From NCBI GenBank assembly GCA_031266095.1, contig JAISBR010000082.1:1-29146 (forward strand): a stretch of 29,146 nt of DNA, written 5' to 3'. The notes below the pieces were generated by a model, which made no database searches, had not been told where the DNA came from, and saw only the letters and a list, made by a program, of their open reading frames with translations. This stretch comes from Treponema sp. GTDB taxonomy: Bacteria > Spirochaetota > Spirochaetia > Treponematales > Breznakiellaceae. Below, in pieces: positions 16,011-23,072 of this stretch. The first letter of the stretch is position 1, and each line of letters begins with the position of its first letter. Both the position numbers and the translations under genes were made by a program.

Positions 16011-16622
16011 TCAAACCTTTACCCGCCCCCTGAGGCTCCGTGAAAGGGTAAGGCGATCGGTGTATTCCAGATCGCCGCCCACCGGTAGTCCTGAGGCGAG
16101 GCGGGTAACTTCGACAGGGAAATCCTTGAGCAATTTTTGTAAATAGAGAGCGGTGGTATCGCCCTCGACAGTGGGATTCAGGGCGAGGATCAGTTCTTTG
16201 ACGCTTTGATCCGGGCCTTCCCTGCGGAGGCGGGCGATGAGTTTACCGATAGAGAGAGCGTTGGGACCGACGCCTTCCAGGGGGGCGATGAGGCCGCCCA
16301 GGACGTGAAAGACGCCATGAAATTCCCGGGATTCCTCAATGATCCGCAGATCCTGGGCGCGTTCAACTACGCAGATGATCGAATGATCGCGGCCGGGGTC
16401 GGAACAGATTGGGCAGGGATCGGTTTCGGTGAAACCTCCGCAAAGGCCGCAGCGGCGGATCGCCCGGTGCAGGCCGGCTAGTTCTTCCGCTAAGGCGCGG
16501 GCGTAAGCGGGATCGCCGTCAAGGATGTGGTAAGTCATGCGGCCGGCGCTTTTTTTGCCGACACCGGGGAGTTTTGAAAGAAGCGCTACCAGGCGGTCAA
16601 GAGCGCCGGGGCCGGAACTCAT
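16011..16622 (-). CDS. recR: Recombination protein RecR
   Basis: A 203-residue DNA-repair protein that works with RecO and RecF at gaps. LSKLPGVGKKSAGRMTYHIL (15-34) is the helix-hairpin-helix, CGLCGGFTETDPCPIC is a four-Cys zinc site (Cys58, 61, 70, 73), and the Toprim domain begins at DHSIICVVE (79-87); GGLIAPLEGVGP is the conserved C-terminal segment. The start ATG at 16622 has AGGG 6 nt upstream; the ATG at 16646 has no ribosome site. It is the last gene of dnaX-ybaB-recR, a gene order kept in many bacteria, and sits 58 nt after ybaB. Confidence 0.94.
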   Translation of the reverse strand: MSSGPGALDRLVALLSKLPGVGKKSAGRMTYHILDGDPAYARALAEELAGLHRAIRRCGLCGGFTETDPCPICSDPGRDHSIICVVERAQDLRIIEESREFHGVFHVLGGLIAPLEGVGPNALSIGKLIARLRREGPDQSVKELILALNPTVEGDTTALYLQKLLKDFPVEVTRLASGLPVGGDLEYTDRLTLSRSLRGRVKV

Positions 16623-16680
16623 GATAAGCCCTGTGCAGCGCGGCATGACCGCGCGGTTGAATCGAACATAAAAGAAGGTT

Positions 16681-17022
16681 TCACGAAGCCCCCGGAAAAC
16701 CGGGTAAGCCCGATATGCCGGAAAGGTCGATGCCGCCGGCCATAGCGCCCATTTCCTTATTTATCGCTTCCTTTACTTTCTCAAGGCCGCTGGAAAAAGC
16801 GGCCGTTACCAGGTCTTGCAGCATTTCGGTGTCGCCCGCTTCCACGGCTTCAGGGGCAATACGCACGGCAAGGACTTCAATTTTCCCGTTGAGATCAACC
16901 TCGATCATGCCGCCGCCGGCGGAACCGGTGGCGATGATAGAACCAAGCTTTTCCTGAACGGCGCCCATCTGTTCCTGTATTTTCTGGGCGTTTTTTAAGA
17001 TATCGAATGGATTGATGTTCAT
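16681..17022 (-). CDS. ybaB: YbaB/EbfC-family nucleoid-associated protein
   Basis: A 113-residue DNA-binding protein forming tweezer-like dimers. The core runs NPFDILKNAQKIQEQMGAVQ, then a Gly-rich strand GSAGGGMIEVDLNGKIEVLAVRI and a C-terminal helix DLVTAAFSSGLEKVKEAINKEMG. The tail GGIDLSGISGLPGFPG is Gly-rich, as usual. The start is taken at 17022 because GGAG precedes it by about 5 nt; the ATG at 17034 lacks spacing for that site. Its Borrelia relative EbfC binds DNA and is also encoded with dnaX. The gap to dnaX is 60 nt, with a small dyad AACTGT...ACAGTT at 17041-17061. Confidence 0.9.
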   Translation of the reverse strand: MNINPFDILKNAQKIQEQMGAVQEKLGSIIATGSAGGGMIEVDLNGKIEVLAVRIAPEAVEAGDTEMLQDLVTAAFSSGLEKVKEAINKEMGAMAGGIDLSGISGLPGFPGAS

Positions 17023-17082
17023 ATTAGACTCCAATTACTGAACTGTGACTCCTCAACAGTTTGCTCATTTCACGCATAAAAC

Positions 17083-18603
17083 CTACAAGTGCAACAGGCT
17101 GCCCGGGATCAGCCTGAGAAGGCGCTCCACCTGGGGAGGCGTTTCCGGCGCGGCGGCGCTGTTGTCATGTACAATCCCGCTCCAGAAGGGGGCGTCGTCC
17201 TCTTCGTCTTCACCACCCGCGTCAACGCCGGACCCTCCGGCCGCCCTGGCGGCCAGCATCCGCTTGAAGTCTTCCGCCAGGGAACGGCCTTCACCACCGC
17301 TCCCCTGCCGCACACCCGTGTTAACCTGCGGGTTTTCCGGGGGCCTGGAGGCCCCTTCGGCTAAAGGGCGGGCCGCTTCCTCCCCCGCCGCATGAGGCGC
17401 CTCCCGCTCATCATGCGTAATCCTGCCGGTGGGCGCGCCCGGCGGATTCAGCACATTCCACGCCTTTTCCATTACGGTCTTCAGTTCCGGCGCTGAGACC
17501 CAATGGGAAAGCCATGACAGTTTTGAAACCACGGTCTCCAGCTCAAACCGGGGAGACACGGAGTAACGGATATTCCGGTAACAGGTAAGCAGCAGATCCA
17601 GGGCTTGCTCAAGCCGGATACTGTCAAAAGTCTCCATTGTCTTGGCGGAAAAAAGGCGGGGACTGTGACCCAGCAGAGATTCTCTTTCAACGCCGTTTTT
17701 CAGCAGCAGCAGACTCCGGTAATAACCGGCAAGGTCAATTATAAACTGTTCAACGGCAACGCCTGAACTGAGGATTTCATCAGTCAGGGAAAAGGCCCGG
17801 GCCGTATCATTGGCGGCGCAGGCTTCCGCCAGGGCGTTAAGGTTTTCGAGGCCCACCAGGCCCAGCTTCTCCCGGATCAGAGCGCTATGGATGCTGGTTC
17901 CGGAGAAAGACGCCACCTGATCAAAGAGGGTAAACGCGTCCCGCAGACTGCCGGTGGATTCCCTGGCGATCCAGAATAAGGCCTCATCCTCAGCCGCAAT
18001 TCCCATCTCGGCGCAGATCTCTTTCAGAATCCCCTGGATAGTCTCAATGGGGATGAGCCTGAAGTTGAACTGCTGGCAGCGGCTTTTAATAGTTGCCGGA
18101 ACCTTGTGCAGTTCCGTGGTCGCAAAGATAAAAATGATATAGGGCGGCGGCTCCTCTATGGTTTTGAGCAGAGCGTTGAAAGCGCTGTTGGAAAGCATGT
18201 GTACTTCATCGATGATGTAGATCTTATAACGCCCGGCCTGGGGAGGGAAAAGTACCTCGTCCTTGATCTGCCGCACATCGTTGACCGAAGTATTGGAGGC
18301 GCCGTCGATCTCGATCACGTCCATGCTGGCGCCCCGGCTGATGGATTTACAGTTATCACAGACCCCGCAAGGCCCCTCCGCCGGCCCCTTTTCGCAGTTC
18401 AGGGAACGCGCAAGAATACGGGCGGCGCTGGTTTTGCCGCAGCCCCTTGGTCCGGAAAAGAGGTACGCATGAGCAATCCGCCCGCTTTGCAGAGAATTCC
18501 GTAAAGTAGAAACCACAAACTCCTGTCCCGCCAGCTCGTCAAAAGTTTTGGGACGCCGTTTAGTGGCGGTTACCTCGTACACCGGGGCCGTCGAATCTGC
18601 CAT
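17083..18603 (-). CDS. dnaX: DNA polymerase III subunit gamma/tau
   Basis: The clamp-loader ATPase, 506 residues. Domain I has FDELAGQEFVVSTL, Walker A GPRGCGKT (51-58), the zinc site Cys70/Cys79/Cys82/Cys85 (CGVCDNC), Walker B IIDEVHML (130-137) and the sensor/arginine-finger region TIKSRCQQF (171-179). Domain III follows to about residue 360. The tau-like tail (380-506) is Pro/Gly/acidic and short, so little polymerase-binding domain is left. The ATG lies 7 nt from a TATACT box and lacks a Shine-Dalgarno. A slippery site for a separate gamma form was not found by eye. Confidence 0.95.
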   Translation of the reverse strand: MADSTAPVYEVTATKRRPKTFDELAGQEFVVSTLRNSLQSGRIAHAYLFSGPRGCGKTSAARILARSLNCEKGPAEGPCGVCDNCKSISRGASMDVIEIDGASNTSVNDVRQIKDEVLFPPQAGRYKIYIIDEVHMLSNSAFNALLKTIEEPPPYIIFIFATTELHKVPATIKSRCQQFNFRLIPIETIQGILKEICAEMGIAAEDEALFWIARESTGSLRDAFTLFDQVASFSGTSIHSALIREKLGLVGLENLNALAEACAANDTARAFSLTDEILSSGVAVEQFIIDLAGYYRSLLLLKNGVERESLLGHSPRLFSAKTMETFDSIRLEQALDLLLTCYRNIRYSVSPRFELETVVSKLSWLSHWVSAPELKTVMEKAWNVLNPPGAPTGRITHDEREAPHAAGEEAARPLAEGASRPPENPQVNTGVRQGSGGEGRSLAEDFKRMLAARAAGGSGVDAGGEDEEDDAPFWSGIVHDNSAAAPETPPQVERLLRLIPGSLLHL

Positions 18604-18610
18604 GAATATA

Positions 18611-18616
18611 AGTATA
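18611..18616 (-). promoter_or_regulatory. dnaX -10 box, probably leaderless
   Basis: Minus-strand TATACT (18616 to 18611), preceded by ATG, ends 7 nt before the dnaX ATG (18603). The gap, TATATTC, contains no ribosome site. No good -35 is visible. Confidence 0.5.
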
Positions 18617-18665
18617 CATAAAAAGCGGGCTTTTTTCTATAGACCGTCCCTTAGCCGTTACACTA

Positions 18666-19763
18666 CTACCCGGCACTCTCCGCCTGTTCCGCCTTTTTAG
18701 CTTGTACAGCCTTTCGTGAACTCAGCAGGATCGAGATAGGCTCCAAAAAGCTGAAATTCTCGCAGATGATTTTAATGCTCACCATCATGGGAACAGCAAG
18801 GATCATGCCGATAAAACCCCAGAGCCAGCCCCAGATCCCCAAAGAAACGAGTACCACCAGCGGGGAAATACCCACATTGTCCCCAATAATTTTGGGGTCC
18901 AGTATATTGCCAATGATCATATTGGCTCCCAGCATGATTAAAATCACCAGAATAACCGGTCCTGGATCGGGCCAAAACTGGAGCAGGGCAAACAGAGACG
19001 CGGCAACGCCGGCGGCAATGCTGCCCAGGCTGGGGATAAAATTCAAAACGAACTGAATCACCCCCCAAACAACGGCAAATTCCAGCCCCGCCAGGCGCAG
19101 TCCAATGGCAACCACCAGGCCTGTAACCAGGGATATGAGAAATTTCGCGGTCAGATACCGGGTCACCTGGCGAATGATGTCGGCGCCCATCCGCTTGAAT
19201 TGACCGGCTCTCTTTTCAAAGGCCAACTCCAGTTTTTCACTAAACTGGCTGGCCTCCAACATCAGAAAACTCATAAAAAGTACTACCAACAGGGCGTTTT
19301 GCATGAATTTCAAAAAAAAGTTGGAGAAAGAAAGAGTGAAAGTCCGGATTATAGTCCGGATACCTAACTGACTCCAGAGATTCTGCCAAAAAGACAGGTC
19401 CTCGTCATAGGAAAACTCAAAAAAACGGGCGGCCCAGACATAAATCTCGGTTAAACGGTTTTCATATCTGGGGTACAGGGATAAAATAGTCCTGCCGGAA
19501 GTAAAAAGTACCATGCCAAGAACATACAATCCGGCAATAATGAAGGCAACCGACAACAGAATGGAAAAAATCCGGGGAATATGAAACTTGTCCAGCCCCA
19601 AAACCAGCGGGTACATCACCATTGCCAGCAAAAGGGCGATAGTAAACGGTAAAATTATCGACGCCGTCAGCTTGAGCACGGTCCCGGCAATGATACAGGA
19701 GATAAAGGCTACCAAAAAAAAATTGGCTCGTCCTGAATTAAAGGTCCTAAATACATCTTTCAT
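18666..19763 (-). CDS. AI-2E family (PerM/TqsA-like) membrane protein
   Basis: A 365-residue inner-membrane protein of the AI-2E transporter superfamily. Two N-terminal helices (ANFFLVAFISCIIAGTVLKL, ASIILPFTIALLLAMVMYP) are followed by a third (FSILLSVAFIIAGLYVLGMV), a long cytoplasmic segment, and a C-terminal bundle with FIPSLGSIAAG, NIIGNILDPKIIGDNVGISPLVVLVSL and GMILAVPMMV, the family signature. Members export autoinducer-2, sodium or other small solutes; the substrate here is unknown. ATG at 19763 is chosen because CATACT lies 6 nt upstream and the preceding 18 codons look unrelated. The gene is 62 nt before dnaX in the same direction. Confidence 0.88.
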   Translation of the reverse strand: MKDVFRTFNSGRANFFLVAFISCIIAGTVLKLTASIILPFTIALLLAMVMYPLVLGLDKFHIPRIFSILLSVAFIIAGLYVLGMVLFTSGRTILSLYPRYENRLTEIYVWAARFFEFSYDEDLSFWQNLWSQLGIRTIIRTFTLSFSNFFLKFMQNALLVVLFMSFLMLEASQFSEKLELAFEKRAGQFKRMGADIIRQVTRYLTAKFLISLVTGLVVAIGLRLAGLEFAVVWGVIQFVLNFIPSLGSIAAGVAASLFALLQFWPDPGPVILVILIMLGANMIIGNILDPKIIGDNVGISPLVVLVSLGIWGWLWGFIGMILAVPMMVSIKIICENFSFLEPISILLSSRKAVQAKKAEQAESAG

Positions 19764-19769
19764 ATACAA

Positions 19770-19775
19770 AGTATG
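19770..19775 (-). promoter_or_regulatory. AI-2E gene -10 box, probably leaderless
   Basis: Minus-strand CATACT (19775 to 19770), preceded by TGC (extended -10), ends 6 nt before the ATG at 19763. There is no Shine-Dalgarno in the gap TTGTAT. Confidence 0.5.
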
Positions 19776-19854
19776 GCATATTTTGCCGAAACTTGCACTG
19801 CCATTCAAGCCTATCAAAAGATTACTTTTTTTATAATATTTCTAATAAAAGTAC

Positions 19855-19883
19855 TTGACCTTGAAGCGTAAAACTGTTATTTT
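19855..19883 (+). promoter_or_regulatory. Promoter of a terminated RNA
   Basis: TTGACC (19855-19860), a 17-bp spacer and TATTTT (19878-19883), preceded by TGT (extended -10). Transcription would start near 19890 and meet the terminator at 19995-20037. Confidence 0.6.
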
Positions 19884-19889
19884 CTAATT

Positions 19890-20037
19890 AGACTGATGAT
19901 ACTGTTTAGATGAGTTTTGCTTCTGCTGCTTACTAATCAATCATCTAAAGGCTTATACTTCTCTGTGTTTTACAGCCGTCGTATTGTCAGGCAGCCTCCC
20001 GGGTTTCCTCACCTCCTTTTCCCGGGAGGTTTTTTTA
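19890..20037 (+). ncRNA. Candidate structured small RNA, about 145 nt, family unknown
   Basis: A promoter and a strong intrinsic terminator enclose about 100 nt without a credible gene. A perfect 9-bp stem pairs TTTAGATGA (19905-19913) with TCATCTAAA (19941-19949). GGCT (19950-19953) and a downstream AGCC may pair next. The only ORF is an eight-codon ATG at 19910 (MSFASAAY) with no ribosome site and its ATG inside the stem. The terminator loop contains CACCTCCTTT, matching the anti-Shine-Dalgarno tail of 16S rRNA. It could be a trans-acting RNA or a leader of a lost gene; the next gene starts about 260 nt on and has its own promoter. Ends are predicted. Confidence 0.5.
19995..20037 (+). terminator. 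Strong intrinsic terminator
   Basis: A perfect 9-bp stem, CCTCCCGGG (19995-20003) and CCCGGGAGG (20021-20029), with a 17-nt loop, is followed by a T-rich tail of TTTTTTTATTTTTTT type. It belongs to the transcript starting near 19890. Confidence 0.85.
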
Positions 20038-20055
20038 TTTTTTTAACAAAATCAA

Positions 20056-20097
20056 TAGAGGCTGTTTCAAAACCAACCGAGTTTTGGAACAGGCTCA
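20056..20097. repeat. Palindromic repeat, TGTTCCAAAAC family
   Basis: GAGGCTGTTTCAAAAC (20058-20073) and GTTTTGGAACAGGCTC (20081-20096) form imperfect 16-bp arms (two mismatches) around a short loop. Ends read TAGAGGCTG and GGCTCA, like the copies at 4451-4591 and 20957-20994. Confidence 0.75.
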
Positions 20098-20234
20098 ATA
20101 TACCCTGCCTAAAACTCCAGCGTAAATGGATTCTTGGCTATTAATCCTCCATCAGAAAGACACCGATAATACCAGCTTTGTTCTATAAAAAAGAAACGCT
20201 CAGCGGCACTATTTTCTATATAATATTTAAACAA

Positions 20235-20291
20235 AATTAAGAATTAAAAATTAAAAATTAACTTGACAAAAGATACAAATGGGGTGATTAT
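20235..20291 (+). promoter_or_regulatory. Promoter of the FadR-type regulator locus with AT-rich tandem repeat
   Basis: Four tandem copies of AATTAA plus one base (20235-20262, 7-bp period) end exactly at a consensus -35 TTGACA (20263-20268). GATTAT (20286-20291) follows at 17 bp. The AT repeat could act as an UP element or operator. The ATG is only 5 nt after the -10, which would make the mRNA leaderless; however GGGGTGAT (20281-20288) resembles an extended ribosome site, so an upstream start site is an alternative. Confidence 0.5.
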
Positions 20292-20296
20292 AGCTT

Positions 20297-20959
20297 ATGG
20301 CAATCATAGTTAAAGAGGGACTACGAGACCTCGTTTATAAACGACTTCACGAAATGATTGAAGACAACCGGTTTATTCCAGGGAGCCGAATTAACGTCGA
20401 GCAATTAACAGCGGAGATGGGGATCAGCAGGACACCCATCTGGCAAGCTATAGGCATGCTGGAGAAAGAAGGTCTTCTAAAATCCATACCGAATAAAGGT
20501 GTCTTTATACAGGTACTTTCCCCGGAAGAATCAATAGACCTCTATTCGGTGCGGGAAGTTCTGGAATGTATGGCCGCAGAAATTGCCGTTCCAAATGTTG
20601 ACGAAGAAACCATCACCCATATGGAAAAAAATCTCATTGAACAGCAGCAGGTGATTGCCGCAGAGGATCTGGTGGCCTATGCTCGGCTTGATTCGGATTT
20701 TCATGGTGCAGTGTATAGATTGTCATCAAATATTTTTCTGATTGATATCCTGAATGATATCAAGAAAAAAATGAGGCCTATGGTAATGCACATGAATATT
20801 ATCCTGGAAGAGCTTTACCAGGATCATGTCGCCGTCCTGGATGCCTTGCGAAACCGAGATTCCTTCAAAGCAAAGGAGGCTTTTCGGGTACACAATGAAC
20901 GGATGAAAAATCTAATCTGGCAGATGATTAAAGAGAATCAGCTCAAAACAGCAAATTGA
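20297..20959 (+). CDS. GntR-family regulator, FadR subfamily (FCD domain)
   Basis: A 220-residue regulator. Residues 5-72 are the GntR winged helix: VYKRLHEMIEDNRFIPGSRI, VEQLTAEMGISRTPIWQAIGMLEKEGLL, NKGVFIQ. Residues 80-210 are the FCD effector domain, with candidate metal ligands Asp132 and His136 (LDSDFH), His177 (YQDHV) and His199 (RVHNE). FCD regulators respond to small carboxylates or sugar acids. It probably controls the downstream transport and arabinofuranosidase genes and itself. Its stop codon TGA (20957-20959) is also the first triplet of a palindromic repeat. The sequence is more AT-rich than the genes to the left. Confidence 0.9.
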   Translation: MAIIVKEGLRDLVYKRLHEMIEDNRFIPGSRINVEQLTAEMGISRTPIWQAIGMLEKEGLLKSIPNKGVFIQVLSPEESIDLYSVREVLECMAAEIAVPNVDEETITHMEKNLIEQQQVIAAEDLVAYARLDSDFHGAVYRLSSNIFLIDILNDIKKKMRPMVMHMNIILEELYQDHVAVLDALRNRDSFKAKEAFRVHNERMKNLIWQMIKENQLKTAN

Positions 20960-20994
20960 GGCTGTTCCAAAACTTCAGCCTTTGGAACAGCTCC
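20957..20994. repeat. Palindromic repeat, TGTTCCAAAAC family, starting at the stop codon
   Basis: GCTGTTCCAAA (20961-20971) pairs with TTTGGAACAGC (20981-20991) around a 9-nt loop. The repeat begins TGAGGCTG at the FadR-type gene's stop codon and ends 11 nt before the AGGAGG of the next gene, so it lies in the operon's first intercistronic gap and could act as an RNA-stabilising or attenuating hairpin. Confidence 0.8.
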
Positions 20995-21018
20995 CTTAGA
21001 TTTATAGGAGGTATCAAA

Positions 21019-21651
21019 TTGAAATTGCCACCGGAGAAAACCGCAGTCGTTTTGATCGAGCCACAGAATGATTTTCTTGCCAAAGGCGGAACCATGTTCC
21101 AGTACATCGAAAATCAGCTCAAAGAACGACATGTAATCCAAAACCTGCAAAAAATGCTGAAGGGAGCCAGGGGTAGAGTCAAAATATTCTACTGCCCTTT
21201 TCAGGCTTTTAAACCGGGCTTTCCCGAACTGAAACCAGGCGGTCCCGGAACTGAGGGATTGCGCGGAATCGAGATGGAAATGAAAGCCGCTTGGGGTATT
21301 GGAGCCTGGGTTGATGGAACCCCGGGACCGGAAATCATCAAGGAGCTTACACCGGAAGAAGGGGATATTATTATTAAGGGTAAACTTACCCTTGATGCGT
21401 TTCATTCAACCGCAATTAACTATCTCTTGATGTCCAACGAAATTGAGTATGTAGCCTTTGCCGGTTTTCACACCAATTGGTGCGTAGAATCTTCAGCCCG
21501 CTCCGCTTATGACCATGGATTCAGGGTTATCGTTCTTTCGGACTGCACCGCTACCGATACCGAAAGGGAGCAGAAGTATGCCGAAGAAGTAATTTTTCCA
21601 AAAATTGGTTCTGTAATGACTTCCAAAGAATTTTTGGAAGCCATTTCATAA
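21019..21651 (+). CDS. Isochorismatase-like cysteine hydrolase
   Basis: A 210-residue member of the isochorismatase/nicotinamidase fold. Asp18 (IEPQNDF), a lysine in IIIKGKLTLDAF (Lys120 or 122) and Cys155 (HTNWCVESSARSAYDHGF) form the expected catalytic triad. The family hydrolyses amides, ureido compounds or vinyl ethers; the substrate here is unknown, and an amidase next to sugar genes is unusual. The start is TTG at 21019 with perfect AGGAGG 7 nt upstream. An in-frame ATG at 20956 would read through the palindromic repeat and is rejected. It precedes the binding-protein gene by 24 nt in the same operon. Confidence 0.85.
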   Translation: MKLPPEKTAVVLIEPQNDFLAKGGTMFQYIENQLKERHVIQNLQKMLKGARGRVKIFYCPFQAFKPGFPELKPGGPGTEGLRGIEMEMKAAWGIGAWVDGTPGPEIIKELTPEEGDIIIKGKLTLDAFHSTAINYLLMSNEIEYVAFAGFHTNWCVESSARSAYDHGFRVIVLSDCTATDTEREQKYAEEVIFPKIGSVMTSKEFLEAIS

Positions 21652-21675
21652 AGAATAACAGACAGGAGGGTTAGT

Positions 21676-23040
21676 ATGAAAGCGTCGTATAAAAAATCTT
21701 TTCTTATTGTGGTGATTGGTCTCTTGTTGGCAACTTCACTGGTTTACGCCGGCGGCAAAAGTGATGCTGTTAACTCAAAGGATAATGTTGTTACCCTTAA
21801 CTTTACTTATTGGGGCGGCCCTTACGAAAAGCCCACAATAGAAAAGTTAATAGCATCCTTTGAGGCAAAGTATCCCAACATCAAAGTACAAGGACAGCAT
21901 ATTCCAGCAGATTATGAGGCAAAAATGAGTACTATGGTGGCGGGTAATCAGGCCCCTGATCTCGGATATATAAGGGATTGGATGGCTCTGGATTTTGCAA
22001 AGCAAAATATGCTTTACAATATTTTCGATTTTATAGATGCTGACAGCAGCCTCAGTCAGGATGATTTTATCAAGGACCTTTTCTTGTATTGGGATAAGGA
22101 TAAATCCCTCGGTATGTATACAGCAATGGAGGCTTATGCGCTATTTTATAACAAACAGGCCTTCAGGGATGCAGGACTTCCCGATTTGCCAACAAAAATG
22201 GAAAATGCTCTCAACTGGGATCAGTTCATCAGGGTTGTCCAAAGACTCACCATTGATCAGAACGGCAAAAATGCGACTGAACCAGGTTTTGACAAAACCA
22301 AGATTCGGCAATATGGGCTTCGGTTTGATTTTAATCAAGGCGCATATATGCCACTTGTCCGGTCCAACGGAGGGGATTATGTGACCGATGACAATAAATT
22401 CGGCCTTACTCAACCGACAGCTCTGAAAGTTCTCCAGGACATGGCTGATTTGACCGTTAGATATGGCGTTGCCCCTTCTCCAACCGAAGCTCGAGCATTG
22501 CCTTCGGCCGCTGTAAGCCTTACCAACAAACAAGCTGCAATAATCATGATCGGTCAATGGGTACTTCTCGACCTCGATCAGGGTAATGCTGATTTTGGCG
22601 TAGGAGTTCTTCCCAATTTTGGCAACTACATTACCTCTCCCGGGTGGGGAACCATCGGTATTTTCAAAACCTCTAAACATCCCGATGAGGCTTACTTATT
22701 CTGGAAGTGGATATGTGATCCTGCTAACTCTATGGAAACTCAAAAAGCCGGATTGTGGATGCCGCTGATGAAGAAATACTACACCGATGACAATCTGATA
22801 AGCCAATGGGCGCGGGGCAATAAGGCGCATCCCCAAGGGTATATAGATGCCATTATGACACCGGTACTCACAAACCTCAAGCAACATCCTTCTTCCTATG
22901 TCAGGAATTTTCCCAAAATAGACGCCCTTGTACAGCCGGCTCTGGAACGCATGTACCAGGGGCAGGAAACCGCAGAACAGGCCATGAAAAACATTGAGCC
23001 GGAAGTAACTAGGTTGATCGAGGGAAAATACAACCAATAG
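21676..23040 (+). CDS. Sugar ABC transporter substrate-binding protein, family 1
   Basis: A 454-residue extracellular solute-binding protein. The N-terminus (KKSFLIVVIGLLLATSLVYA) is a signal peptide, likely cleaved after VYA. The mature protein has LNFTYWGGPYEKPTIEKLIASFEAKYPNIKV, YEAKMSTMVAGNQAPDL, then MEAYALFYNKQAFRDAGL, all standard in oligosaccharide binders of the UgpB/MalE group. WGTIGIFKTSKHPDEAYLFWKW is the usual hinge/C-lobe segment. AGGAGG precedes the ATG. With two permeases and an arabinofuranosidase behind it, arabinofuranosyl oligosaccharides are the likely ligands (inference). Confidence 0.92.
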   Translation: MKASYKKSFLIVVIGLLLATSLVYAGGKSDAVNSKDNVVTLNFTYWGGPYEKPTIEKLIASFEAKYPNIKVQGQHIPADYEAKMSTMVAGNQAPDLGYIRDWMALDFAKQNMLYNIFDFIDADSSLSQDDFIKDLFLYWDKDKSLGMYTAMEAYALFYNKQAFRDAGLPDLPTKMENALNWDQFIRVVQRLTIDQNGKNATEPGFDKTKIRQYGLRFDFNQGAYMPLVRSNGGDYVTDDNKFGLTQPTALKVLQDMADLTVRYGVAPSPTEARALPSAAVSLTNKQAAIIMIGQWVLLDLDQGNADFGVGVLPNFGNYITSPGWGTIGIFKTSKHPDEAYLFWKWICDPANSMETQKAGLWMPLMKKYYTDDNLISQWARGNKAHPQGYIDAIMTPVLTNLKQHPSSYVRNFPKIDALVQPALERMYQGQETAEQAMKNIEPEVTRLIEGKYNQ

Positions 23041-23072
23041 AGAATACGGTGATATCATCAAGGAGGCCGGTG

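Noticed and set aside
16625..16675. tRNA-like GGTTGAATCGAAC segment between ybaB and recR
   Set aside because: Resembles a T-arm by chance, but no acceptor stem, anticodon arm or CCA end can be built around it.
19910..19936. Leader peptide MSFASAAY as an attenuator
   Set aside because: No ribosome site, no run of one regulated amino acid, its ATG is buried in the 9-bp stem, and no biosynthetic gene follows the terminator directly.
20956..21651. ATG at 20956 as start of the isochorismatase-like gene
   Set aside because: It overlaps the previous stop and reads through a palindromic repeat; TTG at 21019 has AGGAGG at ideal distance.
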